A DNA stretch of 64,000 nt, taken from NCBI GenBank assembly GCA_949130495.1, contig CASBWL010000051.1:375501-439500 (forward strand). Direction: 5' to 3'. This DNA comes from Sambucus nigra (taxonomy: Eukaryota > Streptophyta > Magnoliopsida > Dipsacales > Adoxaceae). The notes beneath the pieces are model-generated. The model was not told the DNA's origin, did not search any database, and saw nothing but the letters and a program-made list of their open reading frames with translations. The stretch's first letter is position 1. Each line of letters opens with the position of its first letter. A program made the translations under genes and the position numbers. Below, one piece after another: positions 23,800-34,786 of the stretch.

Positions 23800-23911
23800 G
23801 CACCAAATTTTTATAAGTTTTGTGTATCAGCTGCATTAGAATATGAGTACAAATAAAATAATTGTACATCAGTGACTTTATTGTGCCGGCACATCAGTTT
23901 GGGTAACATTT
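23800..23911. mobile_element. Partial copy of the foldback element family
   Basis: Contains 'caccaaattt', 'gctgcattagaatatgagtac' in part, and 'catcagtttgggtaa', all of which have counterparts (direct or complementary) in the arms or centre of the element at 20982-21231. Only about half the element is present. Confidence 0.55.
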
Positions 23912-24664
23912 CTCTTATAGTATTGAACAAATATAAATACATATACACACACACAATACAGATTTGATGTAAAAACTTGACAAATGTACCAATATTGAAA
24001 AAAACGTAGTTACTTAGTGATGTTGCCAACATTAATTGGACTGTTGTCAATAGCAATAATGTCCCCAACATCTATTTGTATATCACCAAAACTTTGAGTG
24101 ACACTAACTTAGTTCTTCCCTTACCACTACTACTGATATCTACGTTTTTCATCTTAGTCGCTTCCTGACGATGATGTTTCAGTTGTCTTTCTATCATTGT
24201 TTCTTCACTCGCCATTGTTATCGCATTATTTCCACAACAAAAAAAAGGTTTCCTTACTTTAATAATTAACCACTCAAATATTCGTAGGGTCTTTGCACTG
24301 AATAAAGGTGATGGGTTACTCCACTCAATTATGCTTTTGCATAAAGATGTAAATAATCTTTTATACCACTAAGACAGATGCCAATCGCTAATTGGACATG
24401 TAAAATATTCTTGGGAATTCTCATTTGTGGTGTCATTGAACCGTTTTTATCTCTAATTATAAATTTCAAAGAAAAAAAAATTATAAAGAAATTTGCTTAA
24501 TTTTAAAAAACTGTTTTATTTATTCTTAATTTGATAAGTTACTATGTTTCATGTTGTACTTTAAACCATCGTAATGAGTTTCGTAAGTTTAAGTATATTT
24601 AAAATTAACTTTTAGTGATAAATTTTTTTGTTGTTTCACTAAAGTGATTAAAAGGTATTAAAGT
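23912..24664. other. Spacer, nothing recognised
   Basis: AT-rich; no supported feature. Confidence 0.35.
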
Positions 24665-26030
24665 CCAATAATAAGTAAAACTTGTTGAGAATTATATAAA
24701 TTATATAGTGCACCCTGTGTTCGGCGTACAACCTGATCAACGGAGCATTGAACATAAAAGGTGTTAGATTTTATACAAATTCAATAAGCACAACGACTAA
24801 TTAATTTGTAAATTATTTGTTAAATAAAAAAATGTGTTTGTCTATGTAATAAATATTAAATGTATGCATTCAATTATATTTAGTGTTTAAATCGAATTAA
24901 TTATACCTTTTATTCATGGAGTCTTATACCAAATATTCTTTTCTACAATTTTATTTTATTAATGTTAATATATTTTTACTCATGGAGTCTTAAAGTAAAT
25001 TTCAATCTTTGACATAATTTGATTTAAATCAAATGAACTAAATTTTATTCATGCATTGGAACTGTAAACTAAACTGATAAGACTATATCTAATAAATGTT
25101 ATTTTTAGTTTAAAAATGAATTTGATAAACAAAATTTCAATTGGGAACCTTACCATTGAAACTTTTGGCGTTACTGTTTTACTATTGCGATGGAACTTTA
25201 ATATATTCTTTTTTTCTTACTTTAATATTTTTTTCATCTAAGCTATACTTTATTCTTTATTTTTTTACTTTTGGCTACTTTAATCCATATGATGGTAATT
25301 TTAATATGATTTATTTTCACTCTTGTCCCATTTTTGTGACTTTGCACTCCTATTTTCTGACTTTAGAAGACTTTTGAATAATTTTAAAAAGTTTAATCGG
25401 CTTAAAATTTTATCAAAGTTCCAAGGAGCAATTATCTACGTATTTTTGTTTCTACGTTTTTTTTCCAGTGTTGTTTTATAATTAATTGAATATTTGTTAT
25501 CACGTGAACGGATATTTTCATAAGAAAATATATAATTATTAATTTAATAAATGATTATTTATTAATTAATTTAATTTCAAGGATAAGTGAGCGTTGAGAA
25601 AGTTTTTGTGTTGCGCCAGTAAAAAGGAAAATGTAGAAAAAAATGAATTTAGGGGTTAATTTCAATTCGAACCTTTCTGTTTCAAAATTTTCAATTAGAG
25701 CCCCGAAACAAAAATAGTGTTTCAACAACCTTGGAGCTAAAAATGAACGAATCTACAAAAGAAAATCTTACTGGATTGTTTACTATTGGCATATAAATTC
25801 AGACAGAGTAACTAAAGTCTTGAACTATAGTATATAAGATCCCGGGGATCCTAACTCATTTCCAATTTGCTTTGGATTGGATGTTTAAGATTAAATATGA
25901 TACCAAACATTATTATTCATTACCCAATGGCCCAATTACTCCGCGTGTTGGTCAAATGTAACACCACACACGAAGGGGCGTGTTGAAACTTAATGTCTCA
26001 CATGAGAAAATAAAAATCTTTTATCGGAGG
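24665..26030. repeat. Repeat family A, longest copy
   Basis: The most complete copy in the window (~1.37 kb). It contains both the left portion seen at 3590-3955 and the right portion seen at 1-1255. It ends where the truncated gypsy element begins ('aaaatcttttatcgga' then pol sequence). No ORF and no visible terminal inverted repeats. Confidence 0.75.
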
Positions 26031-26035
26031 GCCCT

Positions 26036-27019
26036 CACATGAGAAGCGTTGACATTTGTCACCTTTTTTGGCATAGGCTATGCAATCAGCGCTCATCGTT
26101 GGCTAATAGTATCCTTGTGTCATTATTCTTTGCAAAAGCGTCCGACCTGCTACATGGGCTCCACAAGACCCTTCATGTACCTCTTCAATCAATTCTTTCA
26201 CCTCGGAGGGATGGACACTTCTCTGCAAACCTGCTATGATTTCTCGTCTATATAGAATGCCATTAGTCAGTACATAACGAGCAGCTTTAAACTTCAGTTT
26301 TTTGGCTACGAGTTTATCAGTTGGCAAATACCCTTCTTCAATATATGCCCTGATGGGATCCATCCAAGATGGTCCTAAATCAAGGGTAATAAAGTTCATC
26401 ATCAGATCTTCATCTATGCTCCGACTGGCCAAGATTTCTATTGGGATTGTTCTTCGTAGCTTGGTGCGCGTTGCTGAGGCTAATCGAGCTAAGACATCTG
26501 CGCTGACATTCTCCAATGTTGGTATTCTAATTATATGGACTGCCATCAGACTTGATAAAATCTCCATTGCTTTTCATGATACTTGATCATTAATTCTCCT
26601 TTGGCTGCATATACCCCCAATATTTGATTCACGATTAGTTGTGAATCGCTGAATACGACGACATGCTCTGCCCCCATAGTTTTTTCTAAACTAAGACCTG
26701 CAATCATAGCTTCATACTCAGCCTCATTATTAGAAGCCTTGAATTGGAAGAGCAAAGCATACTCCACATCGACCTCGTCTGGGCTGTTCAAAACAATCCC
26801 TACTCCAGAACCTGTAGTGCACGAAGATCTATCTACATACAAATTCCACATAGGTATATCATTATTAAACTCTTGGTTAGATAGAGTTCCTTGGCGGAAT
26901 ATTTGTGGCTTCCTTATATCTTCCTCTAGTACTTCTTGCTGCTCTTCGACCATCTTCTCTTGCTTGTCGACCAACTTAAGTTGATCAGGGATTAAATTCG
27001 ATGATCCTATAACATCCAC
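26036..27019 (-). pseudogene. Tat pol: second RNase H and integrase zinc-binding domain
   Basis: The frame ending at 26546 has MWNLYVDRSS (first catalytic Asp), the conserved NNEAEYEAMIAG segment (catalytic Glu) and FSDSQLIVNQI (catalytic Asp). This is the archaeal/plant-type RNase H that Tat elements carry in addition to the normal gypsy RNase H. An overlapping frame (26103-26567) continues with ENVSADVLARLAS and an integrase HHCC start (HEGSCGAHVAGRTLLQRI). Its second half, with the CxxC pair partly mutated, runs to about 26036. The integrase D,D-35-E core is absent. Confidence 0.85.
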
Positions 27020-27157
27020 AGGTTGGTCGATATTCAGCTTTTGCTCCTCGTACGTGTCAGGATAGGTGAAGTCTGCTATAGAATCTGCTACTGCTTTCCC
27101 TTTAAGTGACGATCTAAGCTCATAAATTATGTAATATTCACCAAGTTCTACTGCCCA

Positions 27158-28344
27158 TTACATCAATCGTCCTGAATTTTTCGGTTTATGAAGAGCCTGC
27201 CTCAACGGCATATCGGTGTACACAACTATGGTGTGAGATTGGAAGTATGGCCTCATCCTTCTACTCGCTTCGATCAAAGCTAGAGCCAACTTTTCTATTC
27301 TTGGATATCTGATCTCTGCTCCTCGGAAGGCCTTGCTAGTGTAATAAATTGATTTTTGCACTCCATCCTCCATTCTTATCAATGTCGAGATAACTGCATT
27401 CTCTGAAACCACTAAATATAAGTATAATCTTTCTCCCATCACCGGCCTGGAAAGCAATGGAGGCGCTCCCAGGTATTTCTTCAACTCTTGAAAGGCCTTC
27501 TCGCATTCCTCATTCCATTAAAATGTTTTTTGGAGTGTTTTGAAGAATGGGAGTCATCTATCAGTTGCTCGTGATACAAATCTTTTAAGTGATGCAACTC
27601 GCCCTGTGAGACTTTGGACTTCCTTCTTCGTCGTTGGAGATCGCAGCCCCAATGGAGCCTTGATATTTTCAGGGTTTTCTTAAATACCTCGTTGGTTGAC
27701 AATATACTCGAGAAACATGCCTTCTCGTACTCCAAATATGCACTTGGTAGGGTTCAACTTCATTTGATATTTATCTAGTTGATCAAAGGTCTGGACTAAG
27801 TCAATTAGATGGTCAACAGCTTTCTTACTCTTCGTCAGCATATCGTCAACATAAACTTCCATGTTGTAACTGATTTGCTCTGTAAATACCTTGTTCATCA
27901 GACGTTGATATGTTGCACCTGCATTTTTCAAACCAAAAGGCATAACATTATAACAATAAGTTCCCCTAGGGGTAATGAAAGAGGTACTCTCCATGTCTTC
28001 AGGTTTCATTTTAATTTGGTTATAACCAGAATAAGCATCCATGAAGCTTAAGAGCTCGTGTCCCGATGTAGCATCCACTAATTGATCAATTCGGGGCAAA
28101 GGAAAATGATCCTTTGGGCATGATTTTTTTGAGGTCGGTGAAGTCTACACACATCCTCCACTTGTTGTTCTTCTTCTTCACCATCACCACATTTGTTAAC
28201 CAGTCTGGATATTTGACATCTTTAATAAATCAAGCTTTCTGGAGCTTCTCGACCTCCTCTTGTATAGCTTGGTTCTTTTCGGGGCTAAACACTCTTCTTC
28301 TCTGCTTCACTATCTTGATTTCCTTATTCACATTGAGCTCGTGA
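27158..28344 (-). pseudogene. Tat pol: reverse transcriptase and first RNase H
   Basis: The RT N-terminal block (VVMVKKKNNKWRMCVDF, about 28190-28150) lies in a different frame from the rest, so there is a frameshift near 28100. The core frame (27680-28099) has MPRIDQLVDATSG, SFMDAYSGYNQIKM, the MPFGLKNAGATYQRLMN block and YVDDM. After another break, 27158-27484 carries the connection/RNase H segment (AVISTLIR, YYTSKAF, KLALALIEASRRMRPYF). RT copies the element RNA and RNase H removes the template. Confidence 0.87.
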
Positions 28345-28397
28345 CATAAGAAATTTGGGTCTATTCCTGGCATGTCCTCGTGACTCCACACAAAAAA

Positions 28398-29300
28398 TTA
28401 TTTCCTGCTTTTTAGAAAAACTATCAGTCCCTGTTTTAGTGAGGCATCCAACAACGAACCTATTTTAGTTGTTCGTTCCGGGTGCTCATCGTCCAGAATG
28501 ACATGTTCAGTAACTTCCACCACCTGTCCTTTCATGAGCTGTGACTCATCTCTAGGATCCAATGTTTTAATTTCTGCACCTTCATCCACTTGATAGGTAG
28601 TAGTCTTTTTCCTAGATTCATCCAGTTCTTCCTGATCGACAGATGAATTGTAGCATTCCCGATCTACTTTTTGGTCACCCTTCACAATGCCTACTCCAAA
28701 GTTGGTTAGTAATTTTAGGCATTGATGTACTGTAGATGTTATTGCTTCGAACTTCTTCAAACCTACCCTTCCCATGATGATATTGTAAGCTGATTGAACA
28801 TTATTATCCATCACAAAAAAGCGCACTCTTTATGTTCGACAAGCAGGCCATGTACCGATGAACGTATCCAACTTGATCGTCCCAAGTGGAAAAACTTTCT
28901 CGCCAGTAAAACCGAGGAGGGGCCTGTGATAAGGCTCCAACTGAGACAACTTCAAATTTAAGCTGTCAAAACATGAGTAGAACATGATGTCTGCCGAGCT
29001 ACCATTATCCACCAACACTTTTGAGATCACTACTTCCTTCATCCTCATTTTTATTACCAATGGGTCATCATGAGGATATAGCACTCCTGTAAGGTCGTTC
29101 TTAGAGAAACCAATGACCAATTTCTCTTTGTTAACTTCCCTCGGGCGATCATTCTCAGCTAGATTTATTCGTTGAATGTATGAACAAGCTTGGGCCTCAT
29201 TGAGGTAAGCTTTCCTTTCTGCAGTAAGGTCTCCACCTCCTCCATCTCCACCTGTAATAACATTATAATAAAATGATCCAAAACGAATTGAAAATACCAC
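28398..29300 (-). pseudogene. Tat protease region
   Basis: The frame 28830-29300 contains the aspartic protease signature VLVDNGSSADIMFY and the LLGFTGEKVFPLGTIKL flap region. The following frame (28398-28826) carries the linker to RT (AYNIIMGRVGLKKFEAITST). A stop separates the two. The protease normally releases gag, RT and integrase from the precursor. Confidence 0.82.
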
Positions 29301-30596
29301 CCGTTCAGGCTGTCTTGGTCATTTGGGGAGATCGGGGTCATCTTCTGGATCATCTTCATGATCTCTTTTCTTGTCTTCTTTTGCTTGACAAGGAGATCTA
29401 GACCTCTGTCTTGCTCGATCGTTGCACTTTCCTTCATTTCTACGATGAACATACTTGGCAAGTTTTCTTCATCTGATGAGTGCTTCAATTTCATTTTGAA
29501 GACCTATGTAATTTTTGGTTGTGTGACCATGGTTTTTATGGAACTCACAATATTTGGCCTTATTCCTCTTGTTAGGATCTGTCTTCTCCTCGTAATCAAT
29601 GACTTCGAGCCTCTCGTTATTCAAACGAGTTATATAATCCCTGGTGCTTTCACCTGCTTTTTGTCTAACGCTTAGCAAGTGTGCTACTCGCTTAACTGGT
29701 TTCTCTCCAAAACAGAAGTTTCCAATAAAGAGCTCAGCTAGTTGAAAGAAAGTTACAATCTTCCCCCGAGGAAGATTGTTGTACCATATTTGAGCAGATC
29801 TAGTGAGAGTTCCTAAAAACGCCCTACATCGCATCTTGTCTGGAACAACATAGATATCAGCAGCTACCTGATATTGTTATATATGTAGAACAGGATCAAT
29901 TTTTCCATCATATTTTGGTGTTACCACTGGGGCTTTGAATTTTAATGGTGTGGAAAAATCCACAATTGCCTGGATAAAAGGTGTCCCTTGGAAAAAAGTT
30001 ATTTATAGAGGATTTTTGGCCTTAGCCATTTACCCTAGTCTATCCTCCAACCTCTGAATATAGCCTTTCCATGCGTCGTTTGCCTCCTCAGGCCTATTGG
30101 TCCGAGCAACTGATCGTGTTGAATTTGCCTCATGGGATCTTTCACGACGAGCAGCTGGTCGGGATTGGGCAGAACTTTCCTTTAAATCAGAGAATCGTTG
30201 AAAGTTTCTCGACACCATCCTAGGGGGACTTTTATTCCTCCTAGGACCCAAACGATCAAAGGGAGAAACTCTACTCAATCTTTCAAGAGCACAAGTCCTT
30301 TCTGGAGATAAAGTGACATTTTGTTCAGTGTATGTGGCTCGTACTGATGAAGTTCGACCAGGATGATAAGAAAAGTCATTAGATCTATCTTTGCGATATG
30401 AATCGACATGTCTAGATCGAGATTCCTCTGGGAATAATGTTCGTCTAGTTCGTGAGGAAGGCAATTGGGTATTTCTCTGAATGCTTCGTTGTCCTGACTG
30501 GGTAGGTGCTCCACCCTGGATAGTTTGCATCAGTTGTCGCATGGTTTCTTGCATGGCGGTCTGGACCTGAGGTAAATTAACCATTATTCCAACCAA
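29165..30596 (-). pseudogene. Tat gag, broken
   Basis: The gag-like core lies at 29469-29834 (FLGTLTRSAQIWYNNLP, SVRQKAGESTRDYITRLNNE) and ends near a 'CEFHKNHGHTT' segment, as usual in Tat gag. The N-terminal part at 30030-30596 is Arg/Ser/Gln-rich, with an early VQTAMQETMRQLMQTI helix. The two parts are separated by stops. Gag forms the virus-like particle that packages element RNA. Confidence 0.82.
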
Positions 30597-30721
30597 ATCT
30601 TGGACACTTGGAGGAGTGGATGGATTTGGGGGGGGTTTCCAGCATTTTGATTACTGGATTCAGGATTATGAGCCATTGAGGATGAATTGTTTTGGTGAAA
30701 AACGATAATTTCAGTCGTTTC

Positions 30722-30739
30722 CCACAGACGGCCCCAATT
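30722..30739 (-). promoter_or_regulatory. Tat primer binding site
   Basis: On the minus strand the LTR end (..ATCAACA) is followed by AATTGGGGCCGTCTGTGGG. This resembles the conserved Tat-lineage primer site, with one base apparently changed. It fixes the inner LTR boundary at 30740. Confidence 0.7.
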
Positions 30740-31294
30740 TGTTGATGTAAAAAATGAGACTATCTCTTCTAATTATTCAATCACAGATAAAATAAATAAG
30801 ACAAAAGAATTGTAAAGTGGTTCAGCCTTGAAAGAAGGGCCTATGTCCACTATTTTGTTATTGCTGACTGTTTGGGAATTTTCGATAACAGATTTTACCA
30901 AGAAATTCTGAGTCCCCCTACAATGAGGATGATACAATGTATTTATAGACCTCAGGCTGTAAATGTGAAAGGTTAATACATAATTTTCCAATAGGCGTAT
31001 ACATATGTATGATAATAATGAGCATTTAATGCGCAGTTGATCTGCTGATTATCTGGACATTAATGCTTTGCATGAGATGCATCTTGGACCGCCTAAGCTG
31101 CTCGGACCGCCTAAGTAGCTCGGTATTCATGAGTTCCTCTGAGAGCACCTGTTCCTCAGAGTGTCTGAGTTTGTCGGGGAGGTTGAGTTCTTCGAAGTCA
31201 AGGTGTTGTTCAGAAATGTTTGTAAGTGCCATGTAGATTGACACGTGTCTCCACTTAACGGATCCACGTTGGCAGACTAAATTTGGTATTAACA
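30740..31294 (-). repeat. Tat 5' LTR (555 bp)
   Basis: On the minus strand it starts TGTTAATACC and ends ATCAACA next to the primer site. The plus strand shows 'gtggttcagcc' and a 'tatttatagacc' block, a layout common in Tat LTRs. The outer edge is inferred from the terminal sequence, since there is no second LTR to compare. Confidence 0.75.
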
Positions 31295-31295
31295 C

Positions 31296-31332
31296 TGATA
31301 TTTAGGGATTCCTATCTTATTTTGAAAACATT
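31296..31332. repeat. Short direct repeat, copy 1
   Basis: 'tgatatttagggattcctat' and the following bases recur at 32088-32125 with few mismatches. This copy touches the outer edge of the Tat LTR. Confidence 0.7.
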
Positions 31333-31601
31333 GATTTATCTTTTGGTTACCATAGACCTGATCTCCATCAAAAGGTACGATCCTCTTCTTTTTCAAGAAA
31401 TGCACTCTATTTGGAGGTAAATCATTATACATGTCTGCTTCCACATCTGACTGACCCACTTCAATATCTACTGCTTCCACATTTGACTGCTCTCACTCAT
31501 GACATTTTCAGTCTCTAAGCTCTCGACTCAACATTTTCAATCTCGTTTCTAAGCTCCAAGATCAATGTGTGCCGTGCACCACACCTTCGCTTGCCGAGGA
31601 G

Positions 31602-31845
31602 TATTGGAAAATACAAGGAACCGAATTGACCCAACAGCATGGCTTTCTTAAAACTTAGTCAACCTCATTTTAAATATTTGTTATCTTTAGTTATTTTGTT
31701 CCTATTATGATGTTAGGTTGTTCCTACTGTGAGGGAAGTGTAGCAGCTTTAAAACCCAATTTGGGTTTTACGTTGCAAATCCTGAAAGATAGAATAAAAA
31801 GTCTTCTTCATCTCTTTTAAAAATTGTTTCATTTTCATCATTTCT

Positions 31846-31848
<3 letters not shown>
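31602..31848 (+). repeat. Probable copia-type LTR fragment or solo LTR
   Basis: A purine-rich 'gaggag' followed by 'tattggaaaatacaagg' looks like the polypurine tract and start of a copia LTR, with TG changed to TA. About 250 bases later, after 'gatagaataaa' (a polyadenylation-like signal), the sequence ends in 'tttctaca' at the microsatellite. Codons just upstream faintly resemble a copia RNase H C-terminus. No target duplication was found; this is a pattern match only. Confidence 0.4.
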
Positions 31849-31933
<85 letters not shown>

Positions 31934-31934
31934 G
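31849..31934. repeat. Compound (AT)n-(GA)n microsatellite
   Basis: About 70 bases of AT followed by a short GA run. Confidence 0.95.
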
Positions 31935-32279
31935 CTCGTGTGCACACTAAGTTTGCACATGTGTTGGCGGAAACCAAGTGTTTTAAAATATTAAAAAAAT
32001 TATTTTTTTTGTTTATTTTATTAAATGATATTTAAGCATTTCAGCAAACCCATATAAAAAAAATCAGTTCAATTTTTTTTTTGTTTATGATATTTAGGGA
32101 TTCCTATCTTTTTTTGAAAACATGATATGGCTTATTGGAAATATGGTTATGTTAATTGGAAATAATTTTTTGTTTGTTATACCAAAGATGGATTTTTATC
32201 TTCTTTTATTAGAAATATGTGTTTTTATTTTTTTAATTGGAAGTAATGCTTTTTAAAATTGGGAATCTATTTTTCAAAT
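31935..32279. other. AT-rich spacer with the second short direct repeat
   Basis: Contains the second copy of the 37-base repeat at 32088-32125. Nothing else was recognised. Confidence 0.5.
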
Positions 32280-32636
32280 GTTTTTCTTTTATTTTCATCT
32301 AAGTTATCCTTTATTCTTTATTTTTTTTACTTTAGTGTACTTCAGTCCACATAATGGTAATTTTAATATGGTTTGTTTTTACTCTTGTCCAGTTTTGGTG
32401 ACTTCACAGTCCTACTTTCTGACACTGGAAGACTTTTGAATAAAATCAATGACATTATTCGAATATAAATCGTATCAATGTTCACAGGAGCATTTCTTTA
32501 AATAGTTTTGTTTCTGAGTTGTTGTACCTGTATGATTTTATAATTATTTAAATATTTTTTTTATCATGTGAAATAATAATTTACAATATGCAACGAATTT
32601 AATGTAAAATAGTTATTCTTAAGAAGTTAGAGTTTT
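32280..32636. repeat. Repeat family A, internal fragment
   Basis: Parallels 425-770 and 25205-25550: 'catctaagttatcctttatt', 'atggtaattttaatatg', 'agacttttgaata' and 'tatcatgtgaa' appear in the same order. It ends at the second gypsy fragment. Confidence 0.75.
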
Positions 32637-34733
32637 GTAATACCACTTGGCCTTCCCCGGAGCGTACTGTATGTCGAACTGATAGTCCCTCACAAACTCT
32701 AACGACTTGCAGTGATGCATATTCGGCTCTTGCTGAGTGAATAGGTACTGTAGTGACTTGTGGTCTGTGAACAAGCAAAATTTCTCCCCCAATAAATAGT
32801 GTCTCTATATCCTCAATGCAAAAACGACTGTTGCTAACTCTAGGTCGTGTGTGGTGTAATTCTTCTCATGCGGCTTAAGCTTGTGGGAGACAAAAGCTAT
32901 AGCCTTCTCCTCTTACTGAAGTACTCCCCCAAGTCCCCGTAAAGAGGCATCGATGTAAAACAGATACTCCACACCCGACTTAGGTAAAGCAAGGACCGGT
33001 GCTGACGTAAGCTTATCTTTCAGCTCATCGAGAGCCAATTGACAAGCATCGTCCCAAACATATGGTACCCCCTTGCGAGTCAGGTTCGTCAATGGACCCG
33101 CTATTTTGGAGAACCCCCGAATGACTCTCCTGTAGTATCCGACTAATCCCAAGAAACTACGCACTTCCGTCGGTGTCGTGGGTTGTCCCCACTCCCTCAC
33201 AGCTGACACTTTACTGGGGTCAACTGCTATCCCTTGTTCAGAAATAACATATCCCATGAACTGCACTTCCCGTAACCAGAACCCTCACTTCTCGTACTTA
33301 ACATACAACTGATGTTCTCGTAGAGTCTGAAGAACCTACCTCAAGTGCTCGGCATGATCTTCCTCGGTGTGTGAATATATCAAGATGTCATCTATAAAGA
33401 TGATGAAAAAATGATCCTAGAACTCTCTGAACACTCGGTTCATCAAATCCATGCATACGGCTGGAGCATTTGTTAGTCCAAATGGCATCACTCTGAACTC
33501 ATAAGACCCATATCTCGTCAAGAAATCAGTCTTTGAAACATCCTGCTCCCTAATACATAGCTGATGGTACCCTAACCTCAGATCTATCTTCGAAAAGAAA
33601 GTTGCTCCCCCAGCTGGTCGAACAGATCATCGATTTGAGGCAATGGATACTTGTTCCGTATCGTGACCTTGTTTAGTTCCCGGTAGTCCACACATAGTCT
33701 CAGTGAACCATCTCTCTTTTTAACAAACAACACTGGAGCGCCCCAAGGTAAGGTACTCCTACGAATGAAACCCTGACCTAACAGCTGCTCTATCTGATCC
33801 CGTAACTCTCGCATTTCTACCGGAGCCATACGGTATGGAGCACGTGCTATCGATCGAGTATCCAGTAATAAATCTATGACAAAATCTATCTCTCGACTTG
33901 GGGGGGTAGGCTTGGCATCTCCTAAAATATATCAGAATACTCACGAACAACTGGGATCGAGTCTAAGGGAATCACGACCTCCTTAGAGGTATCCTCCTCT
34001 ACGTAATATAAATGAGCAGTCGATCCTCCCTCTAGGCGAGGCATCGCCACAACAAACATCTCTTGCCCCGGAATGGCAAAGACAATACTCCCACCGAAAC
34101 AATCTGTCATGGCTCTGTAAGCTGCGAGCCAATCCATACCAATAATAACGTCGTGCTCATGCATATCTAAGACTAACATGTCTTCTGTTAATACCAAGCT
34201 ACCAATCTCTACTCCTATACCCTAGCATATAAACAAAATTAGCGACCCATTTCTCAGTGGTGAGTCTACACATGTTACAGTGCTCTCTGCTGTGGAAAAT
34301 AACCCAAAGGCCTTCGCAAAATGGGTAGCTATAAAATAGTGTGTCGCCCAAGTATCAAATAAAACCCGACCCATAATACCATGGTTAGGAAACATACCGT
34401 CAATCGTGGGCGGCACCTGTGGAGCTGCTACCTGGTGGACGTTATAGACATGTTCGTACGGTAAATGCCCCTGCTGCACTAGAGCGGCTGGAATGGCTGG
34501 TAGGGAAGGTACCTGAGCTGGTGCTGGGAAGACAGCTGGAAAAAGTGGCCTCTGTGGTTCATTACGGGCACCCTCTGGACAATCCTAGCATTTGTGACCA
34601 TTTTTACCACATCCGAAGCATCGGCCCTTAAAATTTCCCCCCCTCTGTCCCTACTGATTACGGCCCTGCTGGTCATTACCACCCCGACATTGGCCCTGCT
34701 GGACCTATTGAAATCGTTGTTGGCCCTGCTGGA
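32637..34733 (-). mobile_element. Second Ty3/gypsy fragment, both ends missing
   Basis: Minus-strand order: gag zinc knuckle (CFGCGKNGHKC, about 34585-34625), protease (about 34370), RT (33840-33290) and RNase H (to about 32640), with no LTRs, no integrase and no gag core. Sequence style ([38 protein letters not shown]) is that of plant chromovirus-type gypsy elements, most like Tekay/Del; the exact lineage is uncertain. The left end stops within RNase H and the right end abuts 53 bp of copia tail at 34734. Confidence 0.85.
32640..34630 (-). pseudogene. Gypsy gag-pol remnant: zinc knuckle, protease, RT, RNase H
   Basis: The protease box reads DTWATHYFI (34380-34340) where the family has DTGATHSFI, so the catalytic Gly is lost. 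RT shows [38 protein letters not shown], then after a break FIDDILIYS (about 33405-33375). The RT connection and RNase H follow ([39 protein letters not shown], and beyond further stops [21 protein letters not shown]). At least six breaks are visible. It cannot make an active enzyme. Confidence 0.85.
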
Positions 34734-34786
34734 CATTAGCATCTGTTTTGTTTTATTTATAGCGATATATCATTCATGTGGGGGAT
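34734..34786 (+). repeat. 53-bp copy of the copia internal 3' tail with polypurine tract
   Basis: Matches 40641-40693 base for base except at one position, including the polypurine tract 'gtgggggat'. In a simple element this sequence occurs only just before the 3' LTR, yet here it precedes the left LTR. Confidence 0.92.

Larger units (their letters stand above)
26031..31294 (-). mobile_element. Ty3/gypsy element of the Tat lineage, truncated in integrase
   Basis: Read on the minus strand: 5' LTR (31294-30740), primer site, gag, protease, RT, a first RNase H, a second RNase H, and the integrase zinc-binding domain. Homology stops at about 26031, so the integrase core, 3' region and 3' LTR are missing. 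The order and the second RNase H are hallmarks of Tat elements (Retand, Grande, Ogre relatives). The right flank begins 'ctgatattt'; with no second LTR, no target duplication can be tested. All domains carry frameshifts or stops. Confidence 0.88.

Noticed and set aside
31289..31480. 63-codon minus-strand ORF next to the Tat LTR
   Set aside because: Overlaps the LTR edge and the 37-bp repeat; no family match and no promoter, so chance is more likely.
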